The notes beneath the pieces are model-generated. The model made no database searches and was not told the origin of the DNA. It worked only from the letters and a program-made list of their open reading frames with translations. Positions 1 through 6,468 of a DNA stretch of 7,594 nt are shown piece after piece. Position 1 is the first letter of the stretch. Each line of letters begins with the position of its first letter. The stretch spans positions 1 through 7,594 of the forward strand of contig JACZXM010000129.1 of NCBI GenBank assembly GCA_022571615.1, read 5' to 3'. The position numbers were made by a program, and so were the translations under genes. Source of the DNA: Acidobacteriota bacterium (lineage in GTDB: Bacteria > Acidobacteriota > UBA890 > WLXD01).

Positions 1-470
1 GACGGGCCAGTCCTGGCCTCATCGAACAGCTTCGAGTCGACTACTACGGCTCGCCGACGCCCCTGAACCAGCTCGCTGGGCTCTCTGCCCCGGAGCCGCA
101 ACTGCTGGTGCTGCAGCCATACGACAAGGGCGCGATCGGGGCGATCGAAAAGGCCATCCTGCAATCCAACCTGGGTCTGAATCCGAACAACGACGGTTCG
201 GTGATGCGGATTCCGATTCCCTCGCTGACCGAGGAGCGGCGGTTAGAGCTCGCCAAGGTCGTGGCGGAATACGGCGAGGACGGCAAGACCGCCGTGCGCC
301 AGGTACGGCGCGATGCCAACGAGCGATTCAAGAAGCTGGAGCACGACAAGGACATCTCGCAGGACGAGGAGCGGAACGCCCACGGCCAGGTTCAGACACT
401 GACCGACCGGTTCTGCACCGAGATCGACCAGGTCGTCGACAAGAAGCGTCAGGAGTTGCTCACCATCTAA
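1..470 (+). CDS. frr: Ribosome recycling factor, 3' part (N-terminus off the window)
   Basis: RRF works with EF-G in the cytoplasm to split the post-termination ribosome so the subunits can be reused. The reading frame begins at base 3 and runs 155 codons to TAA at 468-470. The family is about 185 residues, so roughly the first 30 residues are missing upstream. The visible part opens at the family's R-A-S-P-G-L motif, followed by V-D-Y-Y-G-S-P-T-P-L-N-Q-L. Next come the Q-P-Y-D-K segment, the L-G-L-N-P-N-N-D-G stretch, the I-P-x-L-T-E-E-R-R motif and the V-R-R-D-A-N-E helix. The last contains the arginine known to matter for function in E. coli RRF. The C-terminus is at the normal place, so the gene looks intact apart from the window edge. 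A glycosyltransferase gene starts 17 nt downstream, where uppS is common in other bacteria. Identification is very secure. Confidence 0.97.
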   Translation, partial: RASPGLIEQLRVDYYGSPTPLNQLAGLSAPEPQLLVLQPYDKGAIGAIEKAILQSNLGLNPNNDGSVMRIPIPSLTEERRLELAKVVAEYGEDGKTAVRQVRRDANERFKKLEHDKDISQDEERNAHGQVQTLTDRFCTEIDQVVDKKRQELLTI

Positions 471-475
471 CAGAC

Positions 476-494
476 CGTGGTGGAAGTGTGGTGG
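476..494 (+). repeat. Copy 1 of a 19-nt near-identical repeat following a stop codon
   Basis: The segment CGTGGTGGAAGTGTGGTGG lies 6 nt after the frr stop codon and matches the segment at 7443-7461 at 18 of 19 positions (G versus A at position 5). At this site it overlaps the putative GTG start of the next gene. In the frame starting at 477 it reads V-V-E-V-W-W. It may be a short dispersed repeat, a shared translation-initiation motif, or chance in GC-rich DNA. Confidence 0.45.
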
Positions 495-2917
495 CCCGAG
501 GGGTACCGCCGCCAAGGGCGCGTCTGCGGCGTTGCCGCTGCTTGACGATGCACCACGGCAACGCCGCGGAGGCCCCCCTGACCTCAACCGTGTACCAACG
601 GCTCCTTGCGTTGTTCCCGGCCCTGGTGGCGGCGCTCGGCATCGCGAGCGCGGTCGCCCACGCAAGTCTGGCGGTGGGGATCGGCGCCGCGGGTGCTGTG
701 ACGACCGCCTCGGCACTGGCGCACCGGCTCGAGTTCTGGTTGGCTGCATTGGCCGCATTGTCGGCGCTGCTGGTGTTGCCGTGGGTGATCGCTAGCCTCG
801 ATTCGAAGCTCCGCGCCTGCTGCTTCGGGGCCCGTTCCGCCGCTTGCAGGCCTCTGTTGTACGGCCTGTCGGTGCCGCTGCTGGCAACGCCGCTCGAGCC
901 CTTCTTCTTTCGATGCCCGGCCCCCGCGCTCCTGTTGCTCGGCGGTGGCCTGGGGCTGCTAGCGAGTGCCTGGCGCCTGCGTGCCTTGCGTGCCTCGGAT
1001 GATGCGCCGCGCGATCGCGCCCTTGTGGTGGCGGTGGCTGTCATGGCGATCGGATCAGTCCTGGTGTCGGGTTGGCCGGCACCCCAGGGTGACGAGCCCC
1101 ACTACCTGATCGTGGCGCACTCGCTGTGGGAGGACGGTGATATCGACCTGGCAGACGACTATGGTGATCGGGTCTACGGTGCCTACCATCCGGGACCGCT
1201 GTCGCCGCACTACAAGCCTGGCCTCGAGGAGGGATCGCGGTATTCGATGCACGGCGTCGGGTACCCGCTCCTGTTGCTGCCGGCGTACTTCCTGGGGAGG
1301 TTGATCTCGCCGACCGCTCCGGTTGCGGTGGCCCGGGCGTTACAGATGCTTCTGTACGCGCTCTTCGCGTTCTCGCTCTACCGGTTGATCGAGCTGCTTG
1401 CAAACCGGCAGGCGGCATTGCTCGGGACGGTCACCGCAGTTGGGCTGGCACCGTTGGTGCTGGCGCCGCTGCACTTGTTTCCCGAGACTGCAGCGATGAC
1501 GCTCATGTGCGCCTCCGTGTGGCTGATGTTGCGCCCGGACAGCGGCCTACCAGGCGCGGATTGGCTTGCCGGGCTGCTGTTGGCACTGTTGCCGTGGCTC
1601 GGTGTGAAGTACATCCCGCTGGTGGGCTGCGCTGCGGTGTTGGGCCCGTGGGCGGCAAACCGGGCTGGCTGGGCACGGCGGATGGCAACCGGACTGTCGA
1701 TTGTCCTGGTGTCGCTGGCAGCGCACGCCTTGTTCACCTGGATGCTGTACGGTTCGCTGAGCCCCTCGGCGGTGTATCTGGGCAGCGATCCGAGCTTTGG
1801 CCGGCAACCGGGATTCGGCGATCGCTGGACCGAGTATCTGGCCGACTGGCCCAACGCCGGGCGCACCCTGATCGGGTATTTCATGGACCAAAAGGAGGGT
1901 CTGCTCGCAGTTGGCCCCCATTACCTGCTGGCCGCCGCGGGTCTACCGTTCCTGTTGCGCCGCCACCGCCGGGTGATGGTGCTGCTGAGCGCCATGGCAG
2001 CCGCCTATTTGCTTCCCTACGCCCTGTCGCAGCAGGCCGGCGGGCACAGCCCGCCGGCGCGGCCAGCGATGGCCGTCGCCTGGATGCTGGCGATCCCGCT
2101 GGGAGTTGGCCTGGTGGTTCTGCGCCGCCGCTTCGGGGCCGCCGTGCGCGGAAGCTTGCTGCTGCTGGCGACGGTGCTGGTGGTGCTGTTCGTACGCGAT
2201 CCCTCGTTGCTGCCGCACGATTATGGGATCGGAAGCTCCTGGCTTCTGCGATCGCTGTCGCCAGCGGGCGCCGAGCTGTGGCGGTGGTTCCCCCTGTGGA
2301 TCAACATCGCCGAGCCGCACTGGGCCGTCGCTGCGGCGTGGTTAGTCGTCACTTTGTCGTTGGGATGGTGGTTGTTTCGCGCTGGAGACAACGTGGCTCT
2401 GACGGAGCGGGCGGCGCCTTCGCTGGCCGCTTGGGGGGCGGCGGCCTGCTGTGTCGTTCTTGCGGCCGCCGTCGGGCTGGCACAGGCACGGGTCGTCCTG
2501 TCGGATCGCCACGTGGGGGTGCAGATCGCACCCGGGATCACCGCCTGGGTACAGGAGGCGGTGCCGGCATCGGCGTGGGTCGAGCCGGGCGGTGTGTGGA
2601 TCGCACCGAGACGCCGCGTGGAGGTGACATTGACGTCATCGTCGGTGCTGGCGGCGCAACGTGGCTGGTTGCGCACGCTGGTCGCTGGGCCCGTTCGGCT
2701 GGAGTTCGAGAGCCAGGTATGGACCGGAACGGTGGCACCGCAGGATCCGATCTCGTTTCGGTGGGTGCCCGGGCAGGGCACGAGCTGGCGAGGTGTCGAC
2801 GCCTATCGATTCCGTCTGTGGGTGCGCCAGGGTGCCGCCCCTGCGGATCTGGAGGGCGGCGCAGATCGGAGGGTGCTTGGCGTGCATGTGCGGCTGGAGG
2901 AGGCCGAGGGTGGATAG
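488..2917 (+). CDS. Multi-pass membrane glycosyltransferase, GT-C (PMT/ArnT-like) family, with C-terminal extracytoplasmic beta domain
   Basis: This is probably an inner-membrane glycosyltransferase that uses a polyprenyl-phosphate-linked sugar and acts on the outer face; donor and acceptor cannot be read from sequence. Numbered from GTG 488 it has 809 residues. At least 13 hydrophobic segments lie between about 35 and 666, followed by a soluble, beta-rich tail at about 670-809 with no membrane segment. After the helix at 178-196 comes G-D-E-P-H-Y-L (201-207), the D/E pair in the first large external loop that is typical of GT-C catalytic sites. Other recognisable blocks are M-H-G-V-G-Y-P-L-L (254-262), F-P-E (331-333), M-D-Q-K-E-G-L-L (466-473) and G-G-H-S-P-P-A-R (518-525). 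I recall similar blocks in uncharacterised PMT-like proteins. The start is uncertain: GTG 488 and 491 sit behind a weak GGTGGAAG, whereas ATG 548 gives a more natural 789-residue protein but has no visible Shine-Dalgarno. The gene overlaps the nucleotidyltransferase by 8 nt, which implies coupled translation. Confidence 0.82.
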   Translation: MVARGVPPPRARLRRCRCLTMHHGNAAEAPLTSTVYQRLLALFPALVAALGIASAVAHASLAVGIGAAGAVTTASALAHRLEFWLAALAALSALLVLPWVIASLDSKLRACCFGARSAACRPLLYGLSVPLLATPLEPFFFRCPAPALLLLGGGLGLLASAWRLRALRASDDAPRDRALVVAVAVMAIGSVLVSGWPAPQGDEPHYLIVAHSLWEDGDIDLADDYGDRVYGAYHPGPLSPHYKPGLEEGSRYSMHGVGYPLLLLPAYFLGRLISPTAPVAVARALQMLLYALFAFSLYRLIELLANRQAALLGTVTAVGLAPLVLAPLHLFPETAAMTLMCASVWLMLRPDSGLPGADWLAGLLLALLPWLGVKYIPLVGCAAVLGPWAANRAGWARRMATGLSIVLVSLAAHALFTWMLYGSLSPSAVYLGSDPSFGRQPGFGDRWTEYLADWPNAGRTLIGYFMDQKEGLLAVGPHYLLAAAGLPFLLRRHRRVMVLLSAMAAAYLLPYALSQQAGGHSPPARPAMAVAWMLAIPLGVGLVVLRRRFGAAVRGSLLLLATVLVVLFVRDPSLLPHDYGIGSSWLLRSLSPAGAELWRWFPLWINIAEPHWAVAAAWLVVTLSLGWWLFRAGDNVALTERAAPSLAAWGAAACCVVLAAAVGLAQARVVLSDRHVGVQIAPGITAWVQEAVPASAWVEPGGVWIAPRRRVEVTLTSSSVLAAQRGWLRTLVAGPVRLEFESQVWTGTVAPQDPISFRWVPGQGTSWRGVDAYRFRLWVRQGAAPADLEGGADRRVLGVHVRLEEAEGG
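2896..2903 (+). promoter_or_regulatory. Strong ribosome binding site deciding the nucleotidyltransferase start
   Basis: GGAGGAGG lies 6 nt before GTG 2910, inside the last codons of the membrane glycosyltransferase. It fixes the start at 2910 rather than further upstream, where the open frame extends without a stop. It also explains how the overlapping gene can be translated efficiently. Confidence 0.8.
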
Positions 2918-4034
2918 CGCGGCAAGCGAGTCGACGCGCTTGCGGGTGCGCGATCTGAGCCCGATGATCCTGGCTGCCGGGCGTGCCATGCGTCTGCGGC
3001 CGCTGACCCAGCGGCGTGCCAAGGCCGTGGTGCCGTTCCTGAACCGGCCGCTGCTGGACTACACGCTGGACTGGCTGCGCCGGCACGGGTTCGCGGAGGT
3101 AACGATCAACCTGCACCACGCGGGCGCTTCGATCGTGAGCCGGTACCGCCAGAGGGCTTTTCAGATGCAGGTGCGATACAGTCGCGAGCCGGTGCTATTA
3201 GGAACGGCCGGTGGGCCGCGCGCCGCGCTGGGGTCGCTTGGGTCGCATGTGCTGCTGCTCAACGGCGATGTGGTCACCACGTTGACCCTCGGCGGCCTGG
3301 TGGCGCACCATGGCGCCTCAGAGGCCCTGGCCACTCTGGCGCTTACCCGAGGCCCGGCGGGATCGGGCTATCCGCAATGCCTGGCCGCCGCCGACGGTCG
3401 CCTGCTCGCCTTTCCCGGCGACGATCCGCCGGAGCCCGCTCCCGTTAGTGGGGCATTCACCGGCGTACACATCGTCGAACGGGCGGTGTTGGAAAACGTC
3501 CCGGAGCGGGCTGTTTGCGGCATCGTCGATCCGGTCTATCGCGAGCTGCTGGCTGCCGGATTGCCCGTCCACGCGGTCGGCCTGCCCGGGACCTGGTACG
3601 AGATGGGCGATCCGGGGCGTTACATCGACCACCAGCTTGCGTCTCTGCTTCGCGGCGATCTGCCGCTGGCGCTGGTCGGCTCCCGCCGTTTCGTCGCCTC
3701 GGGCTATCTGGGCACGCACACGCACCTGGAGAACGTACGGCTGGTCGCCCCGTTCCTCCTCGGATCCGGTGTGCGCGTCAAGCACGGCTCGTATCTGGAG
3801 GGGGTGGTGGCCGGGGTGCGTACTCGATTTGAGTCCGGGAGCCGGCTACAGCAGGTGGTGACCTGGGAGGGGGCTTGTATCGGCCCCGGGTGCGATCTGC
3901 GGCGAGTGATCGTGATGGACCACGTGCGGGTGCCAGCGCGCACTCAGGCTGAGGGTGTGGTCTTCACGCCGGGTGGCCCGATCCGGTTCGAGATCGGAGA
4001 ATCGGCCGGCTCGGAAGCGGCGCAGGCAGGCTGA
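2910..4034 (+). CDS. Sugar-1-phosphate nucleotidyltransferase with C-terminal left-handed beta-helix (MurU / GDP-mannose pyrophosphorylase-like)
   Basis: This cytoplasmic enzyme is expected to join a sugar-1-phosphate to an NTP, giving an NDP-sugar plus pyrophosphate. From GTG 2910 it has 374 residues. The Rossmann-like NTP-transferase domain covers about 18-250. Its blocks are M-I-L-A-A-G-R-A-M-R-L-R-P-L-T (19-33), the signature lysine K38 in R-A-K, N-L-H-H (67-70), E-P-V-L-L-G-T-A-G-G (93-102), the metal-site N-G-D-V (118-121), and W-Y-E-M-G-D-P (229-235). Residues about 257-350 form hexapeptide-type repeats, clearest at I-G-P-G-C-D-L (324-330), as in GlmU- and GDP-mannose-pyrophosphorylase-type enzymes. 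Pseudomonas MurU lacks this tail. The usual G-x-G-T-R loop is G-R-A-M-R here, and the late W-x-D-x-G-T-P motif is W-x-E-x-G-D-P, so specificity or activity may be altered. The next gene is an AmgK-like kinase 2 nt downstream, which favours a sugar-1-phosphate supplied by that kinase. The fold is certain; the substrate is unknown. Confidence 0.9.
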   Translation: MDSAASESTRLRVRDLSPMILAAGRAMRLRPLTQRRAKAVVPFLNRPLLDYTLDWLRRHGFAEVTINLHHAGASIVSRYRQRAFQMQVRYSREPVLLGTAGGPRAALGSLGSHVLLLNGDVVTTLTLGGLVAHHGASEALATLALTRGPAGSGYPQCLAAADGRLLAFPGDDPPEPAPVSGAFTGVHIVERAVLENVPERAVCGIVDPVYRELLAAGLPVHAVGLPGTWYEMGDPGRYIDHQLASLLRGDLPLALVGSRRFVASGYLGTHTHLENVRLVAPFLLGSGVRVKHGSYLEGVVAGVRTRFESGSRLQQVVTWEGACIGPGCDLRRVIVMDHVRVPARTQAEGVVFTPGGPIRFEIGESAGSEAAQAG

Positions 4035-4036
4035 TC

Positions 4037-5083
4037 GTGACGCCCGGTACCGCCTCAGAGGCGACCCTGCGCGGGCTGCGCGACCAGGGCGCACTGGAGG
4101 CGATTCCGGTCTCCGCCCGGGGCGCGGTGCGGATCACCGGCCATGCTTCCAATCGCCGGTTCTTCCGCCTCCTGCTCGGGGCCGGATCTGGTTCCGCGAT
4201 CCTTGCGGTGTATCCGCCGGATCAGGGCGAGGCCCTCGAGCGGCAGATTCGATGCACTCGCTGGCTCCAGGCGGCGGGCGTGCGGGTGCCCCGGGTGTTG
4301 GTGCAAGGCCCGCGCTCGGTCCTGCTTGAGGATGGAGGAGATGATCTGCTGTCTAACTTTGGTGGTCACAGCGGGTCTCGGTTGCGCTACTACCGCCAGG
4401 CGCTCGAGGCGATGGTCCAGATGCAGCGGCACGCGGAGCATGCCCCGTTGCCGAACCCCGAATGGGCTCTGGACGCGGAGCGCCTGCGGGCGGAGCTCGC
4501 CTTTGCCGAAAGGCATGCGATTGCCGGGTGGCTGGGCGTCGGCTCCGGGAGCACGGCGCGTGGACGTGCTTTCGATCGTCTGGTAGAGGCCATCGCCCGC
4601 TTGCCTATGGCGGTCTGCCACCGCGACTTTCACGCCCGCAATCTCCTGGTGTTCAACGAGCGCATCGTGGTGCTCGACTTTCAGGATCTGATGGCGGGGC
4701 CTTTTCTCTACGATCTGGCGTCGCTGTTGTGGGACAACTATTGCGATCCGGGCTATCCGTTAGTGTCCGAGGTGCTGTCACGATTCTGGCACCGGCGGGC
4801 CTGGTCGCTGACCGTCGACGCGGCGGCGGCCATCCCGACCCTGCCGCCTGGCCTTCCGCCGGCGGCCCGCCAAGCGTTCTGCCTGGTCGGGCTGCAGCGC
4901 TCCATCAAGGCGCTCGGAACGTTCGGCTATCAGGTATCCGTGGCCGGCAACGCAGGATACGCGCGATACGTCCCGCGCACCTGGCGGCACGTGCAGACCG
5001 CGGCGAACGCTCTGGGCTGGGAAGATCTCCTGGCCGCCATGCCCGATTTCGATCAAGCCTGCATTTCTCAACGGGGTGCGTGA
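4037..5083 (+). CDS. AmgK-like sugar kinase (aminoglycoside phosphotransferase family)
   Basis: This cytoplasmic kinase has the APH/choline-kinase fold. Its best-known close relative, AmgK, phosphorylates MurNAc or GlcNAc at the anomeric carbon to supply MurU in peptidoglycan recycling. The protein has 348 residues, about the family length. G-H-A-S-N-R-R-F-F-R (35-44) is the nucleotide-loop region; AmgK proteins usually have G-D-A-S-x-R-R-Y. The catalytic loop is H-R-D-F-H-A-R-N (195-202), with D197 as the catalytic base and N202 as a metal ligand. It is followed by L-D-F-Q-D (213-217), whose D214 is the DFG-like metal ligand, then G-P-F-L-Y-D-L-A-S-L-L (221-231). L-Q-R-S-I-K-A-L-G-T-F-G-Y (286-298) matches the C-terminal AmgK pattern. 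GTG 4037 begins 2 nt after the preceding stop with only a weak AGGCAGG upstream, so translation is probably coupled. The substrate is inferred from family and neighbours, not proven. Confidence 0.88.
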   Translation: MTPGTASEATLRGLRDQGALEAIPVSARGAVRITGHASNRRFFRLLLGAGSGSAILAVYPPDQGEALERQIRCTRWLQAAGVRVPRVLVQGPRSVLLEDGGDDLLSNFGGHSGSRLRYYRQALEAMVQMQRHAEHAPLPNPEWALDAERLRAELAFAERHAIAGWLGVGSGSTARGRAFDRLVEAIARLPMAVCHRDFHARNLLVFNERIVVLDFQDLMAGPFLYDLASLLWDNYCDPGYPLVSEVLSRFWHRRAWSLTVDAAAAIPTLPPGLPPAARQAFCLVGLQRSIKALGTFGYQVSVAGNAGYARYVPRTWRHVQTAANALGWEDLLAAMPDFDQACISQRGA

Positions 5084-5095
5084 CTTGACGTCGGT

Positions 5096-5111
5096 GCAAA
5101 GGTAACTTTGC
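5096..5111 (+). promoter_or_regulatory. Small perfect hairpin in the asnS leader
   Basis: GCAAAG, a GTAA tetraloop and CTTTGC form a perfect 6-bp stem. It begins 12 nt after the stop codon of the kinase gene and directly abuts a second, larger hairpin. GTAA is a GNRA-type loop (GUAA in RNA), which stabilises RNA stems, so the structure is more likely to act as RNA than as a protein-binding DNA site. Confidence 0.5.
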
Positions 5112-5146
5112 GGCAGCGGCGGCACAGGCCAGCCCCCGCCGCTGCC
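5112..5146 (+). promoter_or_regulatory. 11-bp perfect GC-rich hairpin in the asnS leader (terminator-like stem or attenuator)
   Basis: GGCAGCGGCGG at 5112-5122 pairs perfectly with CCGCCGCTGCC at 5136-5146 across a 13-nt loop. Ten of the eleven pairs are G:C. No run of T follows, so it is not a canonical intrinsic terminator. It ends 14 nt before the asnS Shine-Dalgarno, so it could slow read-through, stop 3' exonucleases from degrading the upstream message, or regulate asnS. It lies in the only gap of notable size in the window (5084-5172). I see no convincing promoter there. Confidence 0.6.
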
Positions 5147-5160
5147 CGACCATCCAAGAC

Positions 5161-5164
5161 GGAG
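5161..5164 (+). promoter_or_regulatory. Ribosome binding site supporting the TTG start of asnS
   Basis: GGAG is 8 nt before TTG 5173. The alternative GTG at 5185 would be 20 nt away, and no ATG lies near the N-terminus, so TTG is the best-supported start. Confidence 0.6.
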
Positions 5165-5172
5165 TCCCAACG

Positions 5173-6468
5173 TTGCCTCCCACCGTGTACATCGAGAATC
5201 TGAGCGAGCACGTAGACACCGAGGTCACGCTGCGCGGCTGGCTGTACAACAAGCGCGAGAGCGGCAAGATCGCGTTCCTGCAAGTGCGCGACGGTACCGG
5301 CACGGTACAGGCGGTGGTCGTTCGCAGTCAGGTCGCCGAAGGTGTTTGGCAGCAGGCGGCGGAGACCTCCCAGGAGACGTCGCTGCGCCTTACGGGCTCG
5401 GTGCGCGCGGACGAGCGCGCGCCCGGCGGATGCGAGATCCAGGTCTCGGCCCTCCAGGTGCTGCAGGCCGCGGCCGGCTACCCGATCACGCCCAAGGAGC
5501 ACGGCGTCGACTTCCTGATGGACCGGCGCCACCTGTGGCTGCGCTCCGCGCAACAGCACGCCGTCCTCCGGGTCCGTAGCAAGGTGGTGCAAATCTGCCG
5601 CAACTATTTTCACGATCGCGGCTTCACTCTCGTGGACTCGCCGATCCTGACGGCGCTATCGGTGGAGGGCACCAGCACCCTGTTCGAGACAGACTACTTC
5701 GGTCGCTCTGCCTATCTCACCCAGAGCGGGCAGCTGTACCAGGAGGCCGGGGCGATGGCCTTGGGCAAGGTCTTTTGTTTCGGTCCCACCTTCCGGGCCG
5801 AGAAATCCAAGACTCGCCGGCACCTGACAGAATTCTGGATGCTCGAGCCGGAGATCGCCTTCGCCAGCATCGACGACGTGATGGACCTGATCGAGGATTT
5901 CATCTCGAGCGTGGTACGAGGTGCGCTGGATCGGTGCGCCCCGGAGCTCGCCGAACTGGAGCGCGACACGGCGCGGCTCCAGCAGGTCGTGCCGCCGTTT
6001 CCTCGCATCCACTACGATGATGCGGTCCGGTTGCTGCAAGAGGCCGGCGAGGACTTCGAGTGGGGCAACGATTTCGGCGCTCGCGACGAGACCATCATCT
6101 CCGAGCAATACGACCGTCCGGTCTTTATCAACCGCTTCCCGGCCCGGATCAAGCCCTTCTACATGCAGCCGGATGCGGAGCGCGACGATCTAGTCCTGGG
6201 CTGTGACTTGCTGGCCCCGGAGGGCTACGGAGAGATCGTCGGCGGAGGCGAGCGCATCCACGATCTCGAGCTGCTCGAATCCAGGCTCAGAGATCACGGA
6301 TTGCCGCTGGAGCCGTATCAATGGTACCTGGACCTGCGGCGCTACGGCAGTGTGCCGCACTCGGGATTCGGCATGGGGTTGGAGCGCGTGGTGGCATGGA
6401 TTACGGGTCGGCGGCACATTCGCGAGTGCATACCGTTCCCACGCATGATCGGCCGCCTCGAGCCGTGA
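5173..6468 (+). CDS. asnS: Asparaginyl-tRNA synthetase (class II)
   Basis: This enzyme charges tRNA-Asn with asparagine using ATP in the cytoplasm. The protein has 431 residues, the normal length for the short bacterial AsnRS. An N-terminal OB-fold anticodon-binding domain spans about 3-100, with [11 protein letters not shown] and F-L-Q-V-R-D-G-T-G. The class II catalytic domain follows. Motif 1 surrounds P-I-L-T at 157-160. Then come L-T-Q-S-G-Q-L-Y (182-189) and motif 2 [11 protein letters not shown] (207-217), continuing as [10 protein letters not shown] (218-227). Motif 3 is G-F-G-M-G-L-E-R (398-405). T-E-F-W-M is the AsnRS form; AspRS relatives usually have N-E-F-T or similar, so I call AsnRS. 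The gene is preceded by two hairpins and followed by pgpA, whose GTG start overlaps its TGA stop. It looks complete and functional. Confidence 0.97.
   Translation: MPPTVYIENLSEHVDTEVTLRGWLYNKRESGKIAFLQVRDGTGTVQAVVVRSQVAEGVWQQAAETSQETSLRLTGSVRADERAPGGCEIQVSALQVLQAAAGYPITPKEHGVDFLMDRRHLWLRSAQQHAVLRVRSKVVQICRNYFHDRGFTLVDSPILTALSVEGTSTLFETDYFGRSAYLTQSGQLYQEAGAMALGKVFCFGPTFRAEKSKTRRHLTEFWMLEPEIAFASIDDVMDLIEDFISSVVRGALDRCAPELAELERDTARLQQVVPPFPRIHYDDAVRLLQEAGEDFEWGNDFGARDETIISEQYDRPVFINRFPARIKPFYMQPDAERDDLVLGCDLLAPEGYGEIVGGGERIHDLELLESRLRDHGLPLEPYQWYLDLRRYGSVPHSGFGMGLERVVAWITGRRHIRECIPFPRMIGRLEP

Noticed and set aside
1507..2958. A 483-codon open frame on the + strand inside the membrane glycosyltransferase gene
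   Set aside because: It is Arg/Gly-rich with no recognisable motif and lies in another frame of a gene with clear membrane segments and GT-C motifs; long shadow frames are expected at this GC content.
460..4094. Many long open frames on the - strand opposite the glycosyltransferase, nucleotidyltransferase and kinase genes
   Set aside because: They are low-complexity Arg/Pro/Ala products with no motifs, and each lies opposite a confidently identified gene.
5085..5108. TTGACG followed by TAACTT as a promoter for asnS
   Set aside because: The spacer is only 12 nt, and no acceptable -10 element is found 16-18 nt downstream; part of the -10 candidate also lies within a hairpin.
5112..5160. Canonical Rho-independent terminator after the kinase gene
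   Set aside because: The stem is strong, but the following bases (CGACCATCC) contain no T run.
5084..5172. T-box riboswitch controlling asnS
   Set aside because: The region is too short and lacks the conserved T-box bulge sequence and a Stem I-like structure.
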